This document shows, one piece after another, positions 23,602 to 34,134 of a stretch of 64,000 nucleotides of DNA. Within the stretch, counting starts at the first letter, position 1, and each line of letters opens with the position of its first letter. The position numbers were made by a program, and so were the translations under genes. The notes beneath the pieces were generated by a model. The model was not told where the DNA came from. It saw only the letters and a program-made list of their open reading frames with translations, and made no database searches. Source of the DNA: Earliella scabrosa (taxonomy: Eukaryota; Basidiomycota; Agaricomycetes; Polyporales; Polyporaceae); contig JABYQQ010000009.1 of assembly GCA_022605405.1 (NCBI GenBank), positions 434,001-498,000 on the forward strand. Direction: 5' to 3'.

Positions 23602-24672
23602 ATGGCGACGTCCACCACCAGCCTGGAGTGCGGCAGGATCTCAACGTCGACGGAGCTCATCGTCCCCCTAGGGTTCTTTATGGAGATCGGCCAGGCCCCC
23701 AAACTCCACCACTGGCCCGGAGACACCACAACCTGCAGCAGGAGGGAGGACAAGCACAGGTAAGTGCTGCATTCCTCACCTCCCTCTCGCGTTTCAAGAG
23801 CCCCCCCCTCTCCCGAATCCTGCCGGACGGCTCGTACATGTCGCCCGGCTGCTGTACGCGCTGCACAAGCCGCCGGTACGCCAGAATGGGGGCGAGTGAA
23901 GAAGGAAGGCTTACGGCAGGCAGAGTATACTACTCTGCCAGGGCGCTAGAGCGCACCCGCCTGCCGCAGGCCTTCCTTCTTCCCCTGCCGCCCGTTCTGA
24001 CAAACCGGCAGCTTGTGCAGCGCGTCCAGCTGCTGGGCCAGCTATACGAGCTGTTCGTTCAGCAGAACGAGTGGCGGGTGAAGAAGCAGAGCGCACGAGA
24101 GATGAGGGGGGCGCGCTAGCGAGGCCCGCCTGCAGTGCTGCCTCTCGTGCGCTCTGCTTCTTCACCCGCCACTCGTTCTGCTGAACGAACAGCTCGTATA
24201 GCTGGCCCAGCAGCTGGACGCGCTGCACAAGCTGCCGGTTTGTCAGAACGGGCGGCAGGGGAAGAAGGAAGGCCTGCGGGAAGAAGAGTATACTACTCTG
24301 CGAGGGCGCTAGAGCGCACCCGCCTGCCGCAAGTATTCCTTCTTTACCTGCCTCCCGTTCTGGCAAACGGATAGCTGGTGCAGCGCGTCCAGCTGCTGGG
24401 CCAGCTATACGAGCTGTTCGTTCAGCAGAACGAGTGGCGGGTGAAGAAGCAGAGCGCACGAGAGATGAGGGGCGCGCTAGCGAGGGCCGCCTCAGTGCTG
24501 CCTCTCATGTGCTCTGCTTCTTCACCCTCTCTCCGACCGCCTACATTGCGTGCTGACATGCTCTTACTCTTACAGTTACCTTAAACACGTTACCGACCAT
24601 GTTGCCACCGGCAACGCCTCAACTCTCGAACGGCCCTCAAGTGGGGCTGGTGATGCGGACGATTTCACCTGA
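23602..24672 (+). CDS. Doubtful small two-exon gene inside the transposon
   Basis: An open frame running through 23500-23759, with an in-frame ATG at 23602, ends at a good donor (CACAG/GTAAGT at 23760). A matching acceptor (CTCTTACAG) at 24575 would restore the frame to YLKHVTDHVATGNASTLERP and a TGA at 24670-24672. The product would be about 85 residues with no recognised domain. The intron would be about 816 bases, far longer than the other introns here, because it holds the inverted-repeat array. The frame is also open upstream of the ATG with several Cys residues, so a missed 5' exon is possible. Confidence 0.22.
23964..24101 (+). repeat. 138-bp inverted-repeat arm A
   Basis: Exactly matches the reverse complement of 24142-24279, with a 40-base spacer between the arms. 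It begins CCGCAGGCCTTCCTTC and ends GAGCGCACGAGAG. Confidence 0.93.
24142..24279 (-). repeat. 138-bp inverted-repeat arm B
   Basis: Partner of arm A. No mismatch is visible over 138 bases. Confidence 0.93.
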
Positions 24673-25078
24673 CCACGTCCATGAACTAACTAGTACAGCC
24701 GGCCGCTCGTTCTGCTACACGAGCACGAGCGGCACATATTTCTTGTCTCCACTTGCAATCACCTGGTGTGCGAGGCATGAGCGTCTGTCAACGTCTGTTA
24801 AGCTGTGTAGGCGCCGGGTATACGAGCCGTTGTATGCGACTTCAAGCAACAGGGATTGATTGCTAAGCTCAACCAAACTGTGATTCCATTAGCTGTAGTT
24901 CTATACTTCATGTACCAGAAAAAAAGTGGAACTTGGTGAGGAACTGACGCTACAATATATTATTTTGTTGGACTACAGATCGGCGCCTCTACGAGACTTC
25001 TTCGTGAGATGCATCCCATGTAAACCAGGCTTAGCTGACGCGTCCTAGTACCATACTGTCTTGTCATCTCCCCCATTC

Positions 25079-27377
25079 ATGCCTGAGTATACTGAGGTAC
25101 TGGCTTGCTATTTGACCATCCTCTGGTGGTGGCTTGCTGTGAAAGACACTAGCACTCTTCAACTAGTGGCTATCTGGGGTGATGGGACCAAACAGGAGAG
25201 TACTACTGGCATAGTTGACGCCTCAGGCTTGGTCTGTCTTCTCGACTACAACTCCAAGATTAAGCGGGGCCCTACCACAGCCCAAGGATATGTGTGGCCA
25301 CATCTCACTAAGGAGAAGCCGTTAGAGAGTCTGGAGGGTCTGGTGCTACAAGATGTATGCCGCACACCTAGGACTGTCATTCTTAACTTCGGTACCATGA
25401 GCTTGCAGGTATGTCTACATCTCCAGTTTATCAATTCAATTCTATGTCTCATTATTGATGTCTCATGATCCATTTCCATTGTACTGAATGCAGATTCAAC
25501 TTCTCACCCACACTCTTGTCCAACTCTACACTCGAGTCCAATGGGACACCGAAATCACGCAAGTTGCTTGTATAAACAATGTGAGCTTATTGATGTTTAC
25601 TGGGACAGGAACGTGGCTTTCGGGTCGGTATTGCACTGGACTTCGGTGACTACGTTCTGGCATTTCTCACTGCGGACATGCTATTCACGGTGCATCTCAC
25701 TAATTCTTCTGCCCCTTTCTGGTATAGCTAACAGTAGCCCCATAGCCAAACTGGTTCATTACAGGGGAGCCGTATCCGGTGCAGCATCTCGACGTCTACA
25801 ATGATTTCTCAGCATGGCTCTCTGCTGTGGCTGGAATCGTCAAGGCGATCCATAAGCATGGCTGGCATAAACATCAGCAGCTTGCTACTACTGCGATCAG
25901 AGAGACCCATGGCCATATATTTGGGGGGATTGGAGTATACACCATTACTGAGGTGTTCTTTATGGCGGGTAAGTATTCCACATTTGACACATCGGACTAG
26001 TATGCTAGTATGCTATTATGTCGGATAGGACTGTCTCCCTTCTTGACAGAGGGCGAGTTGTTCCAATCACCATCGCGGGTAGCTCGGCTATGTGCTGCAG
26101 TCTGGACATTTGCAGACCGCGCCCACAAGCAACTACCGTAAGTTCTATCATATATCTGTCACCCTTATAGGCTGACTGACTCGGAGATACATATGCTATA
26201 GGGCTCTCCTCAAGCCTTGCTTTGTAGGGTTCGTCTTGGCTCCTACAGACCAGCACCGTCTTCTATTTTCACTTTGGCTGCACGTTCATGCGAAGCAACA
26301 TGTGTACATGTCAGTTAGAATGAAGGTTTTACATAAGGCCTATGAGGTATGTGTAGTCGTTTCAACTGTAGATTGACGTCACTCAAGAGACTTACTTTGA
26401 CTGGTTTAGACTCGTCTGCTTGACTTGGTACAGAACCTAGGATGGGATCGTTCGCGCATCCAGCGTAACCCCAAATCGGCCCAGCTATTCGACGTCTTTG
26501 AACCAACATATCTCCAACCTGCTTTTCAAGTACAGCCTGATCTCATTCCTCTTGTTTGGGGAGAGTCATTCCTGGAGCCACCAAAGACAAATGCACTAGC
26601 TGTGCTGTATCATCGAAACCGTACGTCGTCATACGTGTTTCTCATATATATAGACTCTGACTAGTCTTTCTGGACTGTAGTTTGGTGGAAATCTGGGGGT
26701 AAAAGCCATCTCAACAGCAGTCAGCCTCTAGCCCTTCTATCCTCTAAGGACATGCGTGGTGCGCGTATCGAGACAAGTTTATATCTCTGCCCAGATGTCA
26801 AGACCCAGAAAGCTATCTGGTCAATCACCTCTCCCCTTCCTCTTCCCCAGGGTCTAGATACACACTTCCAGCTTGCATCTCCCAAAGTCCGGAATGCGCG
26901 GACTTTCGTTGAGATCGTGCAGTCACGAGCAGTTGCCGTCGGTCCACTGGAGTACTGTGCGCTTGGGCATAGAGTCACTCGTGCGGGACCAGAGAGAAAA
27001 GGGAACTGGCAGTAAGTGGTGGTTATTATTCTTTGTTTGTCTAAATGTTCATCATATATTAATTGTTGGGCTATAGACTTGTGGTATGCAAACAGAGTCC
27101 TACCCTCGAGTCGCATTTCCGAGAGCGAGAGAAAGCTACATCCCAGATGAAGAAGGATGGTAGGAACAAAGCAGGTGCAAGTCATGCTGCTTGTTCAAAG
27201 GCGCATTCTCGAGGAGGTTGGGTAAAGAAGAGTCAGCCTACCTCTAGAAAGGGCAAGGCAGTAGAGGTTGATGCGGATGATCATATGCCTAGATATGCCA
27301 GTCAGAACTCGCAGCATCCAGTCAAGCGCGTACGACTGAGCATAGATGCGAAACTGGCTATGGGGATGCAAGTATAG
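25079..27377 (+). CDS. Transposon-encoded protein of unknown function
   Basis: I do not recognise this protein. A multi-exon gene can be followed from the ATG at 25079 (MPEYTEVLACYLTILWWWLA) through about eight exons with GT...AG introns to TAG at 27375-27377, giving roughly 600 residues. Visible segments are WGDGTKQESTTGIVD, RGFRVGIALDFGDYVLAFL, PYPVQHLDVYNDFSAWLSA, FADRAHKQLP, HRLLFSLWLHVHAKQHVYMS, FEPTYLQPAFQVQPDLIPLV and a C-terminal lysine/arginine-rich tail (REREKATSQMKKDGRNKAG) that looks like a nuclear-targeting or nucleic-acid-binding region. It lies inside the TIRs, about 280 bases upstream of the transposase and in the same orientation. That position suggests an accessory transposition protein or cargo. 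The aromatic, His-rich middle part may be a folded domain. No zinc-finger or enzyme motif is evident. Confidence 0.6.
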
Positions 27378-27655
27378 TAGATACCAGTAGATCTATCGTC
27401 ACACATTTCATACTCACTTTGTTTCAGTTGCCAATTTTGGCAGGACCAGGTTAGAGTGGCAGTGTAAGATTATCAGACAGGCATCTTGATGCGAGTCTTT
27501 GTGCATTCGCTCTCTCTTGAGCCATTCTCTCTCACTATATCTACCTGTTCTTCACTGCTTAGCTGAGGGTGAAAGGTAGGTTTTATGGGAAATCGGATGG
27601 GCCTCAAGCTAGCAGTTAACATATTATGCAGTCCACAATCTTTCGCACTTTAGAT

Positions 27656-29588
27656 ATGGATCCCGCAATGGATGGAGAGAACTCTGGGGGTCTCACTGAT
27701 ACAGACAAGGCTAAACGGTCAAACCAACACAAACCTCTCCGTAAGTTGACTTAGCTGTTATATATATAGAGATATGATGATCTTAATTGTTTCATCTGTC
27801 AGCTCCAGCCAGTCTCTTGTATCCGCGCATTCGTTACTACTTTGCACTGGGATTGACGGATGCTAAAATTGCGGAAAACACTCTACGGCACTTTGATTCG
27901 TCTCAATATGGCCTTAGGTGAGAGCTGATATGCATGAACTGTTTTTCAAACCACTCATATGAAAGAGAATTTAGCGACACGTCCGTTAAGCGAATTCGCA
28001 CCAAGCTCGGTTTGAAGAAGACTCGCCAGCAAGGTCATACCATCGACTCTATTCACACTCAAATGATGGAGATCAAGAAGCGATTCCCTACCGCTGGTTT
28101 CAATGAGATTGCCAAAAAGCTTCGACTGAACTACAACATATTCGCGTCTAGGTTTGAACTTAGTCAATCCATATGAAATTAGTACTTCGCTTATCCGCAT
28201 TCTCTGTTCAGAGCAGTCATTCAACAATGGTGTCATCGCTACGAGCCAGATGCGGTTGAGGCCCGGAAACACCGGAAGTTCAAGCGTTATCGTTTCTGGG
28301 CAGCTGGCGTTAACGACTTCTGGACGTTTGATCAACATGATAAATGGGGTCCTCGCTTTGGATTATGGCTTCATGTTGGGACAGAGCCAGTCTCTGGGGA
28401 GATCAAGTGGCTGAGGATCTGGTGGAACAACTCCAATCCGCGCCTGGTCACCAAGTACTATCTGGATGCAGTGCGAAAGACTGGTGGTGCGTTATCGTGA
28501 CTCTGATGTCTCATTCAACTTGTTGGGTCTTATGCATGGCTATTAGGCATTCCTCTCGTTACTCAGAGCGATCCAGGCAGCGAGAACTTTGGCGTTGCAA
28601 ACGCACACACATATATCCGCCACACACTCGACTCCAGTCTTCAGGGTACACTTCAGCATAGGTGGATGAGAAAGCGCATGAACATCAAGCCCGAAATTGT
28701 GTGGTCGATTCTTGCTCGACAGTGGAAGCCAGGCTTTGAGGGGATATTGCAGCTGGGGGTTGACCAAGGGTGGTATGACCCTTCCGATCCGCTCGACACG
28801 TAAGTCATACTTTGCATTTCACACCAATATTACTCCCCGCTACTTTCAATCACTAATTGAGGTGTAGTCTCATTTTTCGATGGCTAGCCATTCCATGGCT
28901 CCAAGCCGAGCTCGATGTTTTCGTCAAGGAGTTCAACCACTCTCCACGTCGCGCTTGCAAGCACAAGGTGCTTCCACATGGTATTCCGGTTCTTATTGCC
29001 GCGGACCCACATGCATTTGGTGTAGAGGACTTCAAGGTACTTGTCTCTCTTTGCGCTCTTGCTGGAAGTGTTCTGACTTGCATTCAGATTCGCATTCCGA
29101 ACGAGCTCATAGACACAGTTGAAGCGGAATGGGCTCCTCCAGACCATCCTGTCTTCCAACTTGTCCCACCTGCCTTTCAGATCCGCATCAGTGCTTTCGC
29201 AGAAGAGCTTGGATCGCCTCAAGTGACCTCAGACTCATTCTGGCAAGTGTACCTGCTCCTCAAGCAGCGGTTTGCCCACTTTGAGCAAGAGAATCCGTTG
29301 GACTACCGCGTTCTGACGGAACAGGCGGCTCATCATGCCAATGTGGAGAGTTGCATCCGCTCCGAGCCCATTCACCTGTTTCCAGGTCTTCGCGATGTTC
29401 GCTCCTCTGACTCACCTATCGGTTCTACCGCTCACCCTCAGCCTCACGCAGTGTATGCAGGCTACTCCTCTGATGGCGAGGGTGATATGGTGCAAGAGGC
29501 AGTGAACATGGACACAGAACCCATTCTCTATCGTGTTTTCTCCTCCGACGAGGAGGACCTAGATGAAGATGATCCAGGAATGTTGTAA
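27656..29588 (+). CDS. Integrase-like DDE transposase
   Basis: Enzyme expected to bind the TIRs and cut and join DNA ends. The ATG at 27656 starts a short acidic exon. An HTH-like region follows (LYPRIRYYFALGLTDAKIAE, SVKRIRTKLGLKKTRQQG, and a second FPTAGFNEIAKKLRLNYN). The catalytic core is of the rve/RNase-H type: first Asp in FWTFDQHDKWG, a GEIKWLRIWW strand, second Asp in PLVTQSDPGSENFG, and Glu in MNIKPEIVWS, 41 residues after the second Asp. The FVKEFNHSPRR and LPHGIPVLIAADPHAFGVED segments resemble the region after the core in integrase-type fungal proteins. The tail is acidic (SSDEEDLDEDD). Introns at 27.75, 27.92, 28.15, 28.49, 28.8 and 29.04 kb all have GT...AG ends and the frame is open throughout, so the gene looks intact. 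The superfamily name (IS3EU) is inference; the DDE integrase fold is well supported. Confidence 0.82.
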
Positions 29589-30229
29589 TTGATTGGTCTA
29601 CTTGTTGTATTCACATATTCAAACAATTCGGTTTATTGCACCAGTAAAAGCACAGCAGTAATGCAGCTAGCAAGACTTGATTCTAGCAGATCTATAGCCG
29701 ACCTTTGTGCCGTGAAGTGGGGCTGGACTGCATTGATTCATATATTCTCTATACCACTCAATTCTTCACAAAGTTCCATCAAACCTGGGATAATGCTAGA
29801 CTATAAGGGCAGCTACTGAAAGGGACTCACAGCAATGCTTAGCAATTAATCCCTGATGACATACCGTGCCTACAGTTGTCGCTTTCAGGGCGCCTACATG
29901 CCCTTTCATTAGCGCCTGAACTGCGAATATTGTGAACATTCACTACACTTCAGCAACCTCGAAGGACACTTGGATCTTAACTAGAATGGATCTATTATAA
30001 GTGATAAAGAGTGACAGAGTAAACTGGACAAGTGGTAGCATAGCAAAAGCTGTAAAGTTGAAGCGCGATGAAGTGATGGATAGGCGTGTTTGAACGTGGA
30101 GAAGTATTGTATTGTATGGGTGAGAGATTTAAACTGGAAGTAGACTAGAGCATATACACCAAGGAATTAGCAGAGAATTAGCAGAGAAAAGACTGATGAA
30201 CGACTGATAACCCAGATGGTGGTGTCCCT
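29589..30229. other. Transposon spacer between convergent genes
   Basis: No gene seen. At 29838-29855 it contains CTTAGCAATTAATCCCTG, also present in the small element at 3298-3315. It is followed by CGCTTTCAGGGCGCCTAC, which resembles the TIR segment CGCTTACAGGGCGCTAC, so TIR-like sequence occurs internally. Confidence 0.5.
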
Positions 30230-33200
30230 TTACTCCAGAAACAATGACTTGCGACCTCGGCGAGGGACTTCTGAAATCGGCTGCTGAGTCTTGATACTCT
30301 CGAGCTCGTAGTACTTGCAGAACTTGCTACACTGATGCTTGTCTGGGAACTCCTCGAATGCGCGGCCGAGATTGCCAGTACTAAAGAGGTTCTGTCCCAG
30401 TTCACTAAATAGAGGAGTATCTGTCAGCCAAGTCTGCTCAATCCTGATTCGTAGTAACTCACGGTCGTGTGATAATCTGTGGATCAGAGAGCAAGGTGGT
30501 TCCACCTATCACCCATGATGTGTGTTAAAGAGATTAATCGGAAATGCGAGATCTAAACAGCGCACCTTGAAAGTCTGAGACGAACGCGGACTTGTCAGTT
30601 ACCAGATATTGATAGTGCTGGCAGAACACAAGGAACTCCGCAATGTGCTGAAGCTGCGAGGTTGACATCGCTGAGGGCAGAGGAATGGGTGAGTTGTTGT
30701 TGATGTACTTCCGCCACTTGTCAGCAGGGTCGATGCGTTCCTCCAGCATAAAGACACGACGATTTGGCCCTGAGACGTCAGCCTCCAGGGCCAGAGCAGC
30801 ACGTACGAAGCGCATCGAGGGAATGGAGAAGGGAAGTTTGATGGTTCCGTTTCCAGACTTCGACTCAATGAAGTCGTACACCGCCTTCATAAGAGCGTCA
30901 GCCCACTGCAGACAAATGATCTCCTGCGACAGATACTGAATCTGCTCAGTGCTAGCGAGAATCTCTCTTGCAGAATCCGTGATGACGAGGTCCTCAGCAG
31001 TTGGACGCTTTTGAAAGCACTGCTTGATGACGACTGCGCCTGATTCAAATCCAGCAGGTGCAGGCGTGCATAACGCGAAACGCGTTTCTTTGAAAGCGCC
31101 GACCATGGGTTTGGCTAGAAGCGAATAAGAGAGAGTTGCTGGACTGCGCGGAATTCCGTGATTCCACGAAATCTTCTGGCGTCCAACTGAGGGGATGGTT
31201 AGCAGTCGTGTCCCATACTCCGAATTGAATCCAAACGTACACTCGATCAATTGGGCCAGCGTCCTCTGAGGACACACTTGAAGGACAATCTGGAGATCTT
31301 CCGAATGAACTGTTACATGTTTGTTAATCAACTATGAAGCAAATAAACACCAGATCCTCAGACGTACGCATCGCCATGGCTGCAGGTTTGGACGGACGCA
31401 GTTGCTGACTAAGGGCTTGGGCTATCTCGTTACCAGTCGCTATTGTCTCAACCCGTAATTGACTCGGATTGGACCGTGTCTGGGTATTGACTACTTTGCG
31501 ACGCTTGATCAACCTCAAGTCCACAGTGGGGATGATCGTGTTCTTGTTCGAGACATTCTCCGGATTCTGCTGAATAGAGGCACACGAAGTTAGAGGTCTA
31601 CTTATTATGCAAACACATGAGGTGATAAATAGAAACAACCGACTTACATATTCCCGCCCTGCTTCTCCCGTCTCGCCTGTCTCAGAATTTGACGGAGACG
31701 ACTCTGATGGAAGTTGTCTTTTCTTGCCCTGAATAGTTCAGATCAGAATGACAATGCACCGACTTTTGTGCAAGACTCACCTTTGCTCTAGGTGGCGCCC
31801 TACCCTTCCTGTCTGCTGCCTGAGCATGCTGACCAGTTGAACTGCGCCTCGATGCAGTGCCCAAAACGGCCTTGAGTGGCTCCTCATCCAGTTGATGTTC
31901 AGAAGGAGTTATCGCAGTCGTAACATTGAGAACATCATGAACAGGCTAAACGTTAATGTTAATGGTCAGCCAAATATTCATGCAGTCATATGGGGATACT
32001 TACTGGAGCGTTATGAAGACGGCGATGAAGTCGACCACGGTGACGGCCATCGTTCTCTTGCCCTTCATCTGGATCCCTGACGGCTTCAGGAAGCTTGTTG
32101 GACTTAGCCACTTCTGGGATCTCAGAGTCCTGGATGTTGACTATAGTCGGCTCATAGTTACAGGCCTCGTCATAGACAGACCACGGAATCTCCAGATAGA
32201 CCGTTACACCACCCTTAGGGGGCTTGAAGATCTTGCCGCGACTTGGACCCGAGTTCTTCGTGGTCTTAGCCTCCACAAAGCATTCGGACGCGATTGCATC
32301 ACAGTCATTTGCCGGATCGATAGGCTCGCCGATGTTGACCCAGTGTTGGCTACGTAGGGTGCAAGTGTCGTACCGGAGACCCCTGAAACCTCTGAAGGTC
32401 TGCAGAAACGGCGCGTATAGCGCTCCAAACACGAGATACTTCAGCACTGCGTAACCGATGTGCACCGGTATTGAGGCGATAGACTCGCAGAGGGACTGCT
32501 CACACATTTGTTAGCAAGAGCTCTCGATAACGCTACTGTCAGAGTATAATGTAAGACGTACTCCAACCCGCACAACCCCTGGTTTACCAGGCTTCATCGT
32601 TACCATGCTTGCCTTAACGGTCACAAGCTCGGCCGAAGCAGTTCCACCAGCATACGCGGCCTGTTGGAGACGTTGACGGATCTGACCGTACCACTGGTGC
32701 GCTTCAGTATAACCGTACTGTGGCAGACGGTCGATAGGGTGACTCTGCTGTAGCTGAAGCAGTCCGTCAAGGCCAGGAACGTAGACCGGCGGAAGGAGAG
32801 ACCGGTGCAGCTGCGCAGGCCCTGGTACTACACCCCCAGACATAGCCGGTACGATACCCATGGCATTGGAAAGAGGCATCACAGGCCCGCCGGGTACAGC
32901 TGTCGCTGCTGCTGGCAATAGCCCAGCGTGTCCTACAGGCACTATTCTAGCCGTAGTACTGCCTGTATCATGAACGTCATGAATGAGAGACCACACTAAC
33001 AGCCAAGTATCATTATGGTCTGCATTAGACACACACCTTCGACCCTGTATCCCCGCTGAGCAGCAGCTACACTCTTGCCAATGGCGATACGGAGATTGCC
33101 TTGCTGGTCCGTGGCCATTATACGTGTTTGCTGAGTTGCGTGTATTCCTCCAACACCTAAGAGAGTGCAACATGCTCAGTTCAAGCACAGGTAAGCAATA

Positions 33201-33534
33201 ACGAGCATATGGACAGACAGGGAGTGGCCCAACAACAGCTGATGAAACATTCAAAAATATGTTGCGACCTTCGACTAGAAGTGGTGCCATTTGAAAGAGT
33301 TAAGACTGGAGATGAGAACTTACCATTCGCAACAGCCTTGTTTGCATAGTGACTGTAGCATGCCTCACACAGATATTTCCCACTTGTTCCAGGTATAGCT
33401 GAGCCCATATACCGAATACGGCCTTGATTCTGTCCAGCTGGAGTGCGACACCGTGTGTTCTGGCATTGATGGGGAACTTGCGAAGTAAAGAGGCCACTGG
33501 GCAGTCCGGGACCGTCACCTTGCTGGGAGGCCAT
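30230..33534 (-). CDS. Alpha-type (atypical) protein kinase, transposon cargo
   Basis: Predicted Ser/Thr kinase of the alpha-kinase (MHCK/EF2K) family, which is structurally unrelated in sequence to classical kinases. The ATG at 33534 starts a zinc-binding-like N terminus (CQNTRCRTPAGQNQGR ... YLCEACYSHYANKA). Pro/Gly/Gln-rich middle exons and a linker with Lys-rich patches (RKGRAPPRAK) follow. The C-terminal exons hold the kinase: a nucleotide-binding half (PLNPFKETRFALCTPAP-like segment, ending GAVVIKQCF), MLEERIDPADKWRKYINN, LVFCQHYQYLVTDKSAFVSD and FQG. After an intron come GGTTLLSDPQIITRP, the Gly-rich GNLGRAFEEF, and the zinc motif HQCSKFCKYYEL. These last motifs are diagnostic of alpha-kinases. 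TAA at 30230-30232. The gene is transcribed toward the transposase and lies fully inside the TIRs. Alpha-kinases are expanded in Agaricomycetes, so transport by transposons is a possible cause. Exact exon borders near 31.7-32.0 kb and 33.0-33.3 kb are uncertain. Confidence 0.8.
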
Positions 33535-34021
33535 AGCAGTGTGAGGTGGGGAACGAGCAAGCGAGTGCAGCTGCGAGTGGGACAGACTCGAGTGTCAAGC
33601 GAAGAGGCAAGCGTTGAATATACTATAAGAGATAGAGGAAAGGAGCGGAAGTTCGTAAGGAAAGAGTGGCGGTTAGAGATTAGAGTGGAGGTAGTTTATG
33701 TCCGATGTCTAGAGAGACAGACAGGATGCAGCAAGGTGACGAAGCAGGAGGAGGCAAGTGCAATACTAAGATACGACATACGACATACGACAGGTTCCTC
33801 ACCTTACAATTATTTTTGTCAAAATTACCTTAGTCAGGAACATATCCTTGCAGTTATACAGTGCTTGTTACGAGTGAATGTATACGATGGTTGGCAGCCT
33901 GCTACCCTCCGAGTCGTCGCTACAATCTACATAGCCAGAGTAAGAAAGAACGTAAGCTTCTCGCGCTTCCCCTGTTGCGAGATGACCGCCCATGTTCATC
34001 AATCTACTTAGTCAACGTAGT
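33535..34021. other. Promoter side of the transposon kinase
   Basis: Sequence between the kinase ATG and the right TIR. It includes a short CATACGACATACGACA simple repeat near 33775-33790. No gene. Confidence 0.5.
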
Positions 34022-34128
34022 AATATCCTGCAGAGTATCTGCAGAGGTGTTCGGGGGACCCATCAGGGATTAGTGTTACGCGAGTCGCTTACAGGGCGCT
34101 ACGAAGCTGACCAGTCCTGCTTGCAGTA
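34022..34128 (-). repeat. Right terminal inverted repeat, large element
   Basis: Reverse complement of the left TIR with one mismatch. Ends CCTGCTTGCAGTA directly before gggttg. Confidence 0.93.
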
Positions 34129-34134
34129 GGGTTG
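34129..34134. repeat. Target-site duplication, right copy (gggttg)
   Basis: Exact copy of 23336-23341 abutting the right TIR. Confidence 0.9.

Larger units (their letters stand above)
23800..24530. repeat. Array of alternating inverted repeats
   Basis: A unit of roughly 180 bases occurs in alternating orientation: a diverged minus copy (about 23800-23925), a plus copy (about 23930-24125), a minus copy (about 24126-24285), a plus copy (about 24286-24489) and a truncated minus copy (about 24500-24528). Junctions carry the small palindrome AGAGTATACTACTCT (near 23932 and 24286). The plus copies at 23.95 and 24.3 kb are near-identical direct repeats. The structure can fold into long hairpins. 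Confidence 0.88.
23342..34128. mobile_element. 10.8-kb TIR DNA transposon, IS3EU-like, with alpha-kinase cargo
   Basis: The interval is bounded by 107-bp terminal inverted repeats (23342-23448 and 34022-34128) with one visible mismatch, and by a perfect 6-bp direct repeat gggttg. It contains, in order, a doubtful small gene, an array of alternating inverted repeats, a gene of unknown function (25079-27377), an integrase-like transposase (27656-29588) and an alpha-type protein kinase on the other strand (30230-33534). From about 24.5 kb to the right end the element is clearly more AT-rich than the host genes around it. TAC termini, a 6-bp duplication and an rve-type DDE transposase together fit the IS3EU superfamily as I remember its definition; that assignment is inference. 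The almost identical ends and open reading frames suggest it is young and possibly still active. Confidence 0.9.

Noticed and set aside
23905..24530. CRISPR-like repeat array
   Set aside because: Eukaryotic sequence; the repeats alternate in orientation, are too long and have no unique equal-sized spacers.
24700..29588. KDZ-type transposon with TET/JBP dioxygenase
   Set aside because: That combination is common in basidiomycetes, but I find no H-x-D dioxygenase motif or KDZ-type transposase features. The transposase has an integrase-type core and the duplication is 6 bp.
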